Shown here: in pieces, positions 1 through 7,253 of the stretch
How the letters are laid out: each line of letters opens with the position of its first letter
Numbering within the stretch: the first letter of the stretch is position 1
From: a virus
Length of the DNA stretch: 26,606 bases
Virus record (IMG/VR): IMGVR_UViG_3300005830_000042
Location: 1 to 26,606 of that record
Strand: one strand, 5' to 3'
Program-made: the position numbers and the translations under genes
The notes under the pieces: model-generated
The model's input: the letters and a program-made list of their open reading frames with translations, nothing else
What the model was told of the DNA's origin: nothing
Databases searched by the model: none

Positions 1-67
1 CACTCCCCTTTTCATTGCCCTGTCTCGGCACTTGAGGAATTTGATGGTGGTTTTCATTAGGAAGGAA

Positions 68-727
68 ATGGGAAGATTAACAAAAGCATTCCTGGAAAAT
101 AAACCACGGATTATTGAATCCGCCCTGGAGCGCATCAGAAACGGCGATACCCTGGAAGAGGTAGCCAAGGATAACCGCATTTCCAAACCAACCCTATGGC
201 GATGGCTATCAGCTCTAGGCGATGAGTACACCGAACTACGCGAATTACTAATTGACGAACAATTAGCCGATGCAGGAGAAAAACTTGATGATGCGATTAC
301 AAATGCTTCTGATGAGTTTGGGGTAATAGATTATCAGAAGGCTCAACTTAACCTAGCGCACGCACGCGAATTATGGAAGAAGTCAACCTGGCTGGCCGAG
401 ATGAGATCATCCAGGTACAAACGTGCTGATGCTGCACCTATCATTAACAACAATCTAACCATCACTCCCATCCTGATGGATAGGCTAAGTGCTGTCCTAC
501 CTCCAGTCCTCAACCATGTACCGGAGCCAGAGGGGGGTGGGGTGCCATCCTTGGAGGATAAGCAGACCCCCGTATGTTGTAGGGTTCCCACACTTGAATC
601 CCTAAACACACTTAAATCTCTGTCCACGCATCAATCCATACCCACACTTGAATCTCTGCCCACATCTCTGCCCACATCTCAATCCACGGCTACACTAGAA
701 TCCACGCTTGAAGAAGATAATGATTGA
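68..727 (+). CDS. Terminase small subunit (TerS), 219 aa
   Basis: TerS recognises phage DNA (the pac or cos site) and hands it to the large terminase. Residues 27-47 (TLEEVAKD...TLWRWL) form a helix-turn-helix like that of many small terminases, preceded by a basic start (MGRLTK) and followed by a long helical oligomerisation region. Residues about 174-219 are low-complexity Thr/Ser/Pro/Leu with repeated TLESL units, an unusual tail. ATG 68 is preferred because MGRLTK is a typical TerS N-terminus and AGGA lies 5 nt upstream; ATG 44, preceded by GAGG at 34-37, would add eight residues. The large terminase follows, but only after a 512-bp gap and two small genes, an unusual separation. Family assignment rests on the HTH, length and position. 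Confidence 0.78.
   Translation: MGRLTKAFLENKPRIIESALERIRNGDTLEEVAKDNRISKPTLWRWLSALGDEYTELRELLIDEQLADAGEKLDDAITNASDEFGVIDYQKAQLNLAHARELWKKSTWLAEMRSSRYKRADAAPIINNNLTITPILMDRLSAVLPPVLNHVPEPEGGGVPSLEDKQTPVCCRVPTLESLNTLKSLSTHQSIPTLESLPTSLPTSQSTATLESTLEEDND
587..712 (+). repeat. Degenerate tandem repeats in the 3' end of the terS gene (candidate pac region)
   Basis: The 14-mer CCCACACTTGAATC occurs at 587-600 and again at 641-654, with degenerate copies near 606-622 and 690-703. TCTCTGCCCACA is repeated in perfect tandem at 653-664 and 665-676. The repeats encode the TLESL-type tail of TerS. In P22 and several other headful phages the pac site lies inside the small terminase gene, so repeats at this place could be the packaging recognition region; that function is inference. 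Confidence 0.6.
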
Positions 728-1239
728 TACCCCTTATGGTGATATTTTTTTGGCGGCGGAAAAATTTTTAGTAAGAATTGATTTTTCTGTAGGTTCTTTT
801 GGAACCATTTTAATGATGTCGTTAAAATGGTCTGTAACATTTTAGTTTCTCTTTCTGCACCAGAGCCAATAAGAGACGGCATCTTCGATGTAAGGCTCCC
901 CCTTATGGAGTCGGCGGGGAGAACGCTCTGTGGAACATTTTATGTTTGTTCGAAACAGTAGTTTTTGTATCTGTTATTACGAACAGTTTCTCGTAGTTGT
1001 ATTGGTCATGTTATCTTTTGCATTGTGCATTGACACCTTTGCCAATCTCTTGACGAGACTGATAGCCTGCCGAGGCTTTGGGAGTTTAGAGAGGTTGGGG
1101 GATATGTCTGCCCGCTTTGCTCTGCTTCCACCAGTTGCGGATTGGTGGTTGCCACTTGATTATGGGTACAGGTAAGTGAGTCCTTGCCATTAATGTAACG
1201 AAATGGTAGTGTTATGTCAAATGTGTGTTGGGGGGATTC
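728..1239. other. Hairpin-rich intergenic region between terS and the next gene
   Basis: No convincing gene is visible in these 512 bases. Several inverted repeats are present: GGTTC/GAACC at 792-806; a 10-bp dyad at 804-831; CTCCCC/GGGGAG at 896-901 and 916-921; a two-tier stem-loop at 947-985 (TGTTCG then AACAG, pairing with CTGTT then CGAACA); and AGCCT/AGGCT at 1064-1077. The motif CCCCTTATGG occurs near 729 and near 898. Possible roles are an untranslated leader, transcription termination or a small structured RNA, but none can be chosen from sequence alone. Confidence 0.5.
804..831. promoter_or_regulatory. 10-bp perfect inverted repeat (operator-like or hairpin)
   Basis: ACCATTTTAA (804-813) and TTAAAATGGT (822-831) are perfect reverse complements separated by 8 nt. 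It overlaps the 3' arm of a second small hairpin (792-806). AT-rich symmetry with a short spacer fits a repressor operator or an RNA stem-loop. No T-tract follows, so an intrinsic terminator is not well supported. Confidence 0.4.
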
Positions 1240-1485
1240 ATGAAAACCAAAGTAAGGGTGGGTTTGACAATCGGGATATTCTTTGCTGCGTTGGTTGATC
1301 TGTTCAGGCAATCAACCAGGATAGTGGGAGTTGTTGATAACACAACTGATGGTTTCAATATTAAGTTAATGGATTCCAGGGGGATATATTGGTTATCAGC
1401 TCCTTCTGTTCGCGGGGTTCATTTTATACGGACAAAGTTTTTCCTCACTGGAATACCGATAATATTGAAGATATACAGGTTTTGA
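1240..1485 (+). CDS. Small phage protein of unknown function, 81 aa
   Basis: I do not recognise this protein. ATG 1240 (MKTKVRVGL) is chosen over ATG 1225 because a G-rich Shine-Dalgarno (GGGGGG, 1230-1235) lies just upstream. Residues about 7-22 are hydrophobic after a basic start (a possible single membrane segment or just a buried helix), and the rest looks like a small beta-rich domain ending in a basic, hydrophobic tail (IILKIYRF). It is followed after one base by the next small gene, and both lie between the terminase subunits, so they probably belong to the late operon. Confidence 0.5.
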   Translation: MKTKVRVGLTIGIFFAALVDLFRQSTRIVGVVDNTTDGFNIKLMDSRGIYWLSAPSVRGVHFIRTKFFLTGIPIILKIYRF

Positions 1486-1486
1486 A

Positions 1487-1735
1487 ATGGGAATAAAGTG
1501 GTTTGGGCCTGAAGAAAGGCCTGTTGAGAATGACGTGTATGAAACCATTGTTGATTGGTTTCCATATCCTGTTGAGCGTGGGTTTTCGTTATTCTGGAAT
1601 GGGGAATGGAAATACCAGAAGGATTCTGTTAAGAGTTGTCTGGAATCAATTTACAAGAGTTCATGGGAATTAGATAAACTTTCGATGAACGGGATTGAAA
1701 TAAGGTGGAGGCCGGTAATCGAGGAGGGTAAATGA
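1487..1735 (+). CDS. Small phage protein of unknown function, 82 aa
   Basis: An acidic, Trp-rich protein (IKWFGPEERP, FSLFWNGEWKY, IEIRWRP). This pattern of a tryptophan-rich start followed by an LFWNGEW turn is seen in short accessory proteins of many phages whose role is unknown. The start is one base after the previous stop, with AGG about 8 nt upstream. Its stop codon overlaps the large terminase start (ATGA at 1732-1735), so translation of the terminase is probably coupled to it. No catalytic motif is visible. Confidence 0.6.
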   Translation: MGIKWFGPEERPVENDVYETIVDWFPYPVERGFSLFWNGEWKYQKDSVKSCLESIYKSSWELDKLSMNGIEIRWRPVIEEGK

Positions 1736-3285
1736 ACGGATTTTCTCCAGAACAGTTGTTGCAATTACGCTCGTTGGGACGTGAGCAAGTAATCGCTTAC
1801 TGGAAAACCCTTGAAAAGATTGGGCTTGAGGAAAATTCACTGAATGAGATAGTGCGATTGTTGTGTCTTTCTGATCTTTTTTACCTTTTGGTTGTTGTTT
1901 GTGGCAGAACGGACATGAATAATGACTTTGCTTTTGCCAGATGCAGGGAAGTTGAGGCAAATCCTGACAATCATCTTGATTTGTGGGCGCGTGAACACTG
2001 GAAAAGTACGATTATTACTTTTGGATTGACTATCCAGGATATTCTTAAAGACCCTGAAGTCACTTTTGGCATATTTTCGCATACAAGGCCCATAGCAAAG
2101 GCGTTTTTACGCCAGATTATGCGGGAATTCGAGAGTAACAAGATATTACATTCCGCTTTTCCTGATGTTTTGTGGGGTGAGGATACAAAACAGTCGCCAA
2201 AATGGTCGGAAGATGACGGAATTATAGTAAAAAGGCAGTCAAACCCCAAGGAAGCGACCATTGAGGCATGGGGTCTTGTGGATGGACAACCCACTTCCAA
2301 GCACTACAAGGTTCTTCTTTACGATGATATTGTTGTTCAGGCAAGCGTCAGTAGTCCTGAGATGATCCAGAAGACCATGACCGGTTTGGAGCAGAGTTAT
2401 AACCTTGGCGTGACTACTAGCATGAAGAGGCGTTTCGTTGGAACGAGATGGCATTTCAATGATGCCTACAAGACCATAAAGGACAGGCAGACGGCCATCC
2501 CGCGTGAACACCCTGGAAGGATAGGAGGTGTCGAGGAGGGAGAATCTGTATTCTGGCCGGAAGAAATCCACCTGATGAAGCGCAGGGACATGGGGCCATA
2601 TACCTATGCTGCCCAGATTTTATTGAACCCCAAGGCGGATGCCATGCAGGGTTTCAAACGGGAATGGCTACGGTTCTACAGCAAGATCAAGCCTGAAGGC
2701 ATGAACAAATACATTCTGGTGGATGCAGCCAACAGCAAAAAGAAAGGTTCTGACTACACTTCCATGTGGGTGGTTGGTCTTGCATCTGACGGTAATTATT
2801 ATGCCCTTGATATTATAAGGGATAGACTGAACCTGACAGAGAGGGGAGATAGGTTGTTTGCTCTCCACCGTAAATGGAAGCCCAAACAGGTCAGATATGA
2901 ACGATATGGGATGATGGCCGATATTGAGCATCTGAAAAACCGCATGGAAAATGAAACCTATCGGTTTGACATAATCGAGGTTGCAGGACAGACTTCAAAA
3001 GTGGACAGGGTCAAGAGATTGCTTCCAATTTTCGAGAATGGACGGTTTTACCTCCCAAAATCACTTTATCAGACTGATTGGCAAAAAACTCCTGTGGATA
3101 TGGTACATTCCTTCATTGAAGAGGAATATATGGCTTTTCCTGTTGGTCTTCATGATGATATGCTGGATGCGCTGGCAAGGATAGCCGAACCAGACTTGAA
3201 ACTCGTATGGCCGAAGGAAGAGACAAGGCAGGAGCCTCCTCCTCCAAGGATAACCTGTTCACCTAAAGTCGCATGGATGGTATAA
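1732..3285 (+). CDS. Terminase large subunit (TerL), 517 aa
   Basis: TerL is the ATP-driven motor and nuclease that packages DNA into the procapsid through the portal. The N-terminal ATPase shows an adapted Walker A, R87-EHWKS-T93, and a Walker B ending in VLLYDD at about 194-199. The C-terminal RNase H-like nuclease has its first acidic residue in YILVDAA (D331), a further Asp in GSDYT (D341), and the final acidic cluster in GLHDDMLDAL (D475, D476, D479). The length is normal for the family. It starts with an ATGA overlap with the upstream gene, and the portal gene follows directly, the usual terminase-portal order. Confidence 0.95.
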   Translation: MNGFSPEQLLQLRSLGREQVIAYWKTLEKIGLEENSLNEIVRLLCLSDLFYLLVVVCGRTDMNNDFAFARCREVEANPDNHLDLWAREHWKSTIITFGLTIQDILKDPEVTFGIFSHTRPIAKAFLRQIMREFESNKILHSAFPDVLWGEDTKQSPKWSEDDGIIVKRQSNPKEATIEAWGLVDGQPTSKHYKVLLYDDIVVQASVSSPEMIQKTMTGLEQSYNLGVTTSMKRRFVGTRWHFNDAYKTIKDRQTAIPREHPGRIGGVEEGESVFWPEEIHLMKRRDMGPYTYAAQILLNPKADAMQGFKREWLRFYSKIKPEGMNKYILVDAANSKKKGSDYTSMWVVGLASDGNYYALDIIRDRLNLTERGDRLFALHRKWKPKQVRYERYGMMADIEHLKNRMENETYRFDIIEVAGQTSKVDRVKRLLPIFENGRFYLPKSLYQTDWQKTPVDMVHSFIEEEYMAFPVGLHDDMLDALARIAEPDLKLVWPKEETRQEPPPPRITCSPKVAWMV

Positions 3286-3296
3286 AGGATATTGAT

Positions 3297-5600
3297 ATGG
3301 AAGAAAATGAGAAAAGTGAAGAAAAAGACTCCAAACAGGAATTATTGAAGGAGATTCTTGCCAATATCCAGATTGATATTGATGCTGATGTGGATAACCG
3401 CAAACTGATGCTTGATGATCTCAAGTTCTGCACTCTTGACCAATGGCCTGAAGAATTGAGGAATGCAAGGGAAAACGATATAAATGGCGCAAGACCATGC
3501 CTTACCATTGACAAGATCAACCAGTACATTACCCAAGTAGTAAATGACATGCGGCAGAATAAACCTGCCATCAAGATGCGTCCTGCTGATGACGAGTCAG
3601 ATGTGGAGACAGCCAAGATACATCAGGGGTTGGTCAGGCATATAGAATATAAATCATCCGCAACCATTGCCTATGAAACTGCCGGAGAATGGGCGGTAAA
3701 GACTGGGAGGGGATATTTCAGGATAGTCACCGAGTATTTAGACGGAACATTTGACCAGGAACCAAGGATCAAACCTATACAGGATGCCTTTTCTGTCTGG
3801 ATGGGGCCGCATGTAATGCCTGATGGGTCGGATGCAGAACGCGCAACCATCATATCGCAGGTGACTGAAGAGGAATTCAAGAGGAAATATCCGAAAGCCA
3901 AGTGGCAGACAAGTGAATTTGAGTCTTTGGGTGATTCACAAAGTACATGGCGTGATGAAAATACCATCTCTGTTGCGGAACACTTCTATACTGAATATGA
4001 AGATGTTGAACTGTTGTTCCTGAAAGACGGAACGGTAGTTGATAAAGACAAATACGACGGTTCTGAAGAAAATATCAAGGACAGGCGCACAGAATCACGC
4101 AAGAAAATAAAATGGGTGAAACTTACTGGCGCAGAGATACTTCAGGAACAGGATTGGGCAGGAAAGTATATTCCAGTAATTGAGGTAATCGGGAAATCCT
4201 CTTTTGTTGAGGGAAAACAAGTTTTGTGGGGGCTTGTGCGTCCTGCCAAAGACAATCTTCGCATGTACAACTATTGGGCAAGCGCAATAACCGAAAAGAT
4301 TGGTCTTAGTCCAAAAGCCCCTTTTGTTGGTGCAAAAGGCCAGTTTGAGGGTCTTGAAGAACAATGGAAGTCTGCCAACAGGGAAAACAGGGCTTACCTC
4401 GAATACAACCCAATTGACGTAAATGGGAACGCAATACCACGTCCTGAACGTGTGCAGCCATCCCAGATGGAGTCAGCAATGGTTCAGATGATGGCGATGA
4501 TCGAGAATGATGTGCGTGGGTCATTGGGCATGTACAAGGCTTCTGTAGGAGATTCAGCCAGCCAACAGTCTGGAAAGGCTTTGCTTACCCTGCAAAGGGA
4601 GTCTGATACAGGCACATTCCATTTCTCAGATAATCTTGCCTATTCCATATGTCACGCCGGACGCATTCTGTTAGACATTAACCCGAAGATATACGACACA
4701 AAGCGAATAATCCGTATTTTGGGGGATGACGACAAGCCCAAAATAGTAAAAATCGACCCAAAACAACCTGAAGCAAGTCGCACTATAAATACATCTTCCG
4801 GCATACAGAATATCTACAATTTAGGGGTTGGAGATTACGATGTTTCCGTAACGGTCGGCCCTAGTTACAATACGAAACGCATGGAAGCAGCGCAGGTATT
4901 CTCAGAGCTTGGAAGAAGTGCCACAGACCCGGCTTCTGCTGCCGTTTTGAACTACCTGGCCATCAAAAATGCGGATATAACGAGTTCTGATGAAGCGGTC
5001 ACCATGCTAAAGGCACTATTACCTCCGCAGGTACAGTCAGTAGAGGATGGTCAAGCCCCGATCCCCCCACAAGTAATGCAGAAAATACAACAAATGCAAA
5101 TGCAGGAACAGCAAATGCAGGAAGTATTGCAAAAACTGCAACAAGAGAATCAACAATTAAAAGCCGGGTCAATGGAAGCTCAAATGAAGATTCAGGCAAG
5201 TTCTCAGGAATCAAGCATGAAATTGCAGGCAAAACAACAAGAAAGTGCCGCCGAGTTGCAACTAAAGGCTGTTATGCAGGAAGAAGAATTGAAACTTGAA
5301 CGTGAGCGTGTCATGGCAATGATCGCGCTGGAGAGAGATAAGGCAATTGCTTCCCTTGAATTGAAAAAGATGGAAATAGCCTCTAATTCAGATAATTCCA
5401 TTGATACTGCAATTGAACAGGTAAAGGGAATTGTCCAGCAATTTCAGGGGAAAGTTGATAATTCAGAGAGCGCAGGAATGGAATCACACCATAGCGAGAT
5501 GATGAATCAGATTGCTCCGATAATTGAAAGTTTGAACCGGAAAAAGACAATCAGCTTGCAAATGTCTGATGGAAGAGTCCATACGGCTACAATACAATAA
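3297..5600 (+). CDS. P22-type portal protein, 767 aa
   Basis: The portal forms the dodecameric ring at the capsid vertex through which DNA enters and leaves. The N-terminal half matches the P22 gp1-like family in style: an early DQWP segment, PCLTIDKINQYITQVVNDMR, then a region with KTGRGYFRI and GPHVMPDGSDA. The length (P22 gp1 is about 725 residues) also fits. Residues about 590-700 are very rich in Gln, Glu, Met and Lys and strongly helical, which corresponds to the long C-terminal barrel of P22-type portals. ATG 3297 is preferred because AGGA (3286-3289) lies 7 nt upstream; ATG 3273, inside the terminase gene, would add eight residues. The ORF overlaps the next gene by one base. Confidence 0.92.
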   Translation: MEENEKSEEKDSKQELLKEILANIQIDIDADVDNRKLMLDDLKFCTLDQWPEELRNARENDINGARPCLTIDKINQYITQVVNDMRQNKPAIKMRPADDESDVETAKIHQGLVRHIEYKSSATIAYETAGEWAVKTGRGYFRIVTEYLDGTFDQEPRIKPIQDAFSVWMGPHVMPDGSDAERATIISQVTEEEFKRKYPKAKWQTSEFESLGDSQSTWRDENTISVAEHFYTEYEDVELLFLKDGTVVDKDKYDGSEENIKDRRTESRKKIKWVKLTGAEILQEQDWAGKYIPVIEVIGKSSFVEGKQVLWGLVRPAKDNLRMYNYWASAITEKIGLSPKAPFVGAKGQFEGLEEQWKSANRENRAYLEYNPIDVNGNAIPRPERVQPSQMESAMVQMMAMIENDVRGSLGMYKASVGDSASQQSGKALLTLQRESDTGTFHFSDNLAYSICHAGRILLDINPKIYDTKRIIRILGDDDKPKIVKIDPKQPEASRTINTSSGIQNIYNLGVGDYDVSVTVGPSYNTKRMEAAQVFSELGRSATDPASAAVLNYLAIKNADITSSDEAVTMLKALLPPQVQSVEDGQAPIPPQVMQKIQQMQMQEQQMQEVLQKLQQENQQLKAGSMEAQMKIQASSQESSMKLQAKQQESAAELQLKAVMQEEELKLERERVMAMIALERDKAIASLELKKMEIASNSDNSIDTAIEQVKGIVQQFQGKVDNSESAGMESHHSEMMNQIAPIIESLNRKKTISLQMSDGRVHTATIQ

Positions 5601-6022
5601 TGTTCAGCGAATTAGCATTCAGCACTCAAGCATTCAGTACGGATGCTTTCCTGTTCGCAATTGAGGAACAGGTACAGGAAATACTTTCTGGTGGATATGG
5701 TCAGGCATTGCTTGGCGGGAGGAAGAGAACACAGAAGGAAATACGCAAGGCTCGCGAAGATGTAGGGCTGATTATAGAAATCATCCAGGATATTGCAGAA
5801 AAACAGTGCAATAACCTTGTTGTTGATGAACAGAAACAAATTGATGAATTTGCAAATGAACTGAAACTTCAGGGAATTCAATTTGAAGTCAGGTTCCTGG
5901 AGTTGTTGAATGACCACCGTCAGGCAGTGATGAATGCCGAAATTGGTAGATTATTGAAAGATAAGCTACTGATGGAGGAAAAAGAGATATTGTTGTTACT
6001 TGCGGCAATATTTAGTTATTAA
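5600..6022 (+). CDS. Helical protein of unknown function between portal and scaffold, 140 aa
   Basis: The start shares a base with the portal stop (TAATG), so translation is coupled. The first 18 residues contain a short internal repeat (AFSTQAFSTDAF). The remainder is predicted to be almost wholly alpha-helical and charged (EIRKAREDVGLIIEIIQDIAEK; ELLNDHRQAVMNAEIG), ending in a hydrophobic stretch (EILLLLAAIFSY) that could be a membrane or core helix. Its place in the head module suggests a role in head assembly or internal virion content, but I recognise no family. Confidence 0.65.
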   Translation: MFSELAFSTQAFSTDAFLFAIEEQVQEILSGGYGQALLGGRKRTQKEIRKAREDVGLIIEIIQDIAEKQCNNLVVDEQKQIDEFANELKLQGIQFEVRFLELLNDHRQAVMNAEIGRLLKDKLLMEEKEILLLLAAIFSY

Positions 6023-6034
6023 AAGGAGAAAATC

Positions 6035-6076
6035 ATGGGTTGCAAAGGAAAAGGAAAAAAACCACCAAAGCGTTGA
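6035..6076 (+). CDS. 13-codon lysine-rich micro-ORF
   Basis: The peptide is MGCKGKGKKPPKR. A strong Shine-Dalgarno (AAAGGAG, 6022-6028) lies 6 nt before the ATG, as good as that of the major structural genes, and the ORF lies in the head operon 12 nt after the previous stop. It is far too short for normal gene calling. Six of 13 residues are Lys or Arg. It could be a translated basic micropeptide, or a leader whose translation governs downstream expression; it could also be a relic of a longer gene. Confidence 0.45.
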   Translation: MGCKGKGKKPPKR

Positions 6077-6077
6077 T

Positions 6078-6107
6078 TTGACATAACGTATGTTTGTATG
6101 TAAGTAT
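6078..6107 (+). promoter_or_regulatory. Possible promoter for the AT-rich zinc-ribbon gene
   Basis: A perfect -35 hexamer TTGACA lies at 6078-6083, just after the micro-ORF stop. At the correct distance only poor -10 matches are present (TAAGTA at 6101-6106, or AAGTAT one base later). The -35 alone is suggestive; promoter activity is uncertain. Confidence 0.25.
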
Positions 6108-6128
6108 TCACTAACATAAAAATTCACT

Positions 6129-6329
6129 ATGAAAAAAAATATTTTGAATGGATTTCTTTGTAAGTTTGGTATTCATAATAAAAAAACTCAAGTTTTTACA
6201 ATTGATTCAGAAGATGAACTTGGAATAATTGAAAAACTTGATTGCTTATGTTTTTGTAGTAAATGTGGCAAAGTATTCCATCACATGATTTGGGAATGGA
6301 ATGGAAAAGAAATGATTGAAATTAAATAA
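6129..6329 (+). CDS. Small zinc-ribbon-like protein, 66 aa (moron-like)
   Basis: A lysine-rich protein with a Cys cluster C39-x-C-x-C-x2-C46 (CLCFCSKCGKVF) followed by His51-His52, plus C11 and H16 near the N-terminus (LCKFGIHNKK), consistent with a small metal-binding fold. Short phage proteins pairing an N-terminal C-x-FG-H segment with a C-terminal CxxCG knuckle are common but uncharacterised. The gene is visibly more AT-rich than its neighbours and has no clear Shine-Dalgarno. It is bracketed by a possible -35 box upstream and a hairpin downstream, so it may be a late-acquired gene between portal and scaffold. Confidence 0.6.
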   Translation: MKKNILNGFLCKFGIHNKKTQVFTIDSEDELGIIEKLDCLCFCSKCGKVFHHMIWEWNGKEMIEIK

Positions 6330-6341
6330 TTGTATACGGTA

Positions 6342-6358
6342 CGCCAGCGTTTCTGGCG
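6342..6358. terminator. Hairpin after the zinc-ribbon gene
   Basis: CGCCAG (6342-6347) pairs with CTGGCG (6353-6358) around a CGTTT loop. There is no T-tract, so it may be a weak or factor-dependent terminator, or a 5' leader structure for the scaffold gene, whose GGAGG lies about 8 bp further on. Confidence 0.35.
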
Positions 6359-6374
6359 GTGACATGGAGGATAT

Positions 6375-7178
6375 ATGTCGGAAGAAAATGCAGTTCAGGA
6401 AGCACAGGAAGTTACTCAGGAAGTTACAGCCGAGGTCGCATCCGACCAGAATGTTTCGGAACAGGCAACCGAACCAGCAGAGGAAACTGCAAAGACGGAG
6501 ATTCCATCGGAGAAGCAACCAGTAAAACCTGGTAAAAACAGCTTTGAAAGGAAGATGGACAGGTTGTACAAGACGGCTGCCGAGCAAAAGGCTAGAGCAG
6601 ATTATCTTGAACGTCAGTTGGAAGAATTGAAACCGAAACCTGAAGTTAAATTTGATGGTTTGAAGATAGAGGATTTCGATTATGACGTTGATAAGTATGC
6701 AAATGCTAAAGCGAAGGCGGCAGAAGAGGCAGCGATAAAGAGGTATCAGGAAGAACAGCAATCCAAGACGCAGAAACAGCAAATGGAGCAACTTTCTACC
6801 TCATGGGAAGAAAGTATATCCAAGATTGAAGAAAAGTATGATGATTTTTCGGACATTGTTGGTGAATTAAAACCAATAAATCATCTTACCATTGCAATCA
6901 TGCAGGCCGAAAATGGCCCGGACATTGCATATTATCTTGGGAAGAATGTTAAAGAAGCTGAGCGTCTTGCAAAACTTGATCCTGTAACTGCCATTCGTGA
7001 GATTGGAAAACTTGAAGCTAAATTGCTATCTCAACCTGTACAACCAAAGGAGCCATCAAAAGCACCAGCGCCAATAGAACCGGTAATCGGAACCAAGAAA
7101 GTTTCAAAATCCTTTTTGGATGATGATCTTTCTTATGAGGAGTTTACCAAACTAAGGCGTAAGTCGTTAGGAAGGTAA
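6375..7178 (+). CDS. Scaffolding protein, 267 aa
   Basis: Placed directly before the coat gene and typical of P22-type scaffolds: acidic low-complexity N-terminus (residues 1-50, rich in Glu, Val, Thr), then a long charged helical rod (about 55-170), then a Pro/Ala linker and a short C-terminal module (SKSFLDDDLSYEEFTKLRRK) ending in basic residues, like the coat-binding helix-turn-helix of P22 gp8. Such proteins direct coat assembly and leave the procapsid. The length (P22 gp8 is 303 residues) fits. ATG 6375 has a GGAGG about 6 nt upstream. The assignment comes from position and composition more than from a sequence motif. Confidence 0.82.
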   Translation: MSEENAVQEAQEVTQEVTAEVASDQNVSEQATEPAEETAKTEIPSEKQPVKPGKNSFERKMDRLYKTAAEQKARADYLERQLEELKPKPEVKFDGLKIEDFDYDVDKYANAKAKAAEEAAIKRYQEEQQSKTQKQQMEQLSTSWEESISKIEEKYDDFSDIVGELKPINHLTIAIMQAENGPDIAYYLGKNVKEAERLAKLDPVTAIREIGKLEAKLLSQPVQPKEPSKAPAPIEPVIGTKKVSKSFLDDDLSYEEFTKLRRKSLGR

Positions 7179-7232
7179 TTGCCTCACCGCAGGGATGCGT
7201 CGGGCAATCAAATTAACATCGCAGGGATGCGA
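7178..7232 (+). promoter_or_regulatory. Two tandem GGGA-loop hairpins in the coat protein leader
   Basis: The 12-mer CGCAGGGATGCG occurs at 7188-7199 and 7220-7231. Each copy folds as CGCA/TGCG around the loop GGGA, which fits the stable GNRA tetraloop pattern. The first is enclosed by an outer stem ATTGCC (7178-7183)/GGCAAT (7203-7208); the second extends to TCGCA/TGCGA (7219-7232). Both lie between the scaffold stop and the coat Shine-Dalgarno (AAAGGAG). They could stabilise or punctuate the very highly expressed coat message. Confidence 0.5.
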
Positions 7233-7253
7233 CTTAAAGCAAAGGAGTAAGAC

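Noticed and set aside
1-67. Upstream gene end or promoter before terS
   Set aside because: Too short to judge; no clear promoter or coding frame besides the alternative terS starts at 32 (TTG) and 44 (ATG).
1030-1035. TTGACA as a promoter -35 box before the small genes
   Set aside because: No acceptable -10 hexamer at 15-19 bp downstream.
930-1175. + strand frame of about 81 codons in the terS-terL gap
   Set aside because: Weak ribosome site, composition unlike neighbouring proteins, and it runs through several hairpins; treated as non-coding.
1006-1311. Minus-strand frame of 101 codons in the same gap
   Set aside because: Opposes the operon, overlaps the start of the 1240-1485 gene, and shows no recognisable protein pattern.
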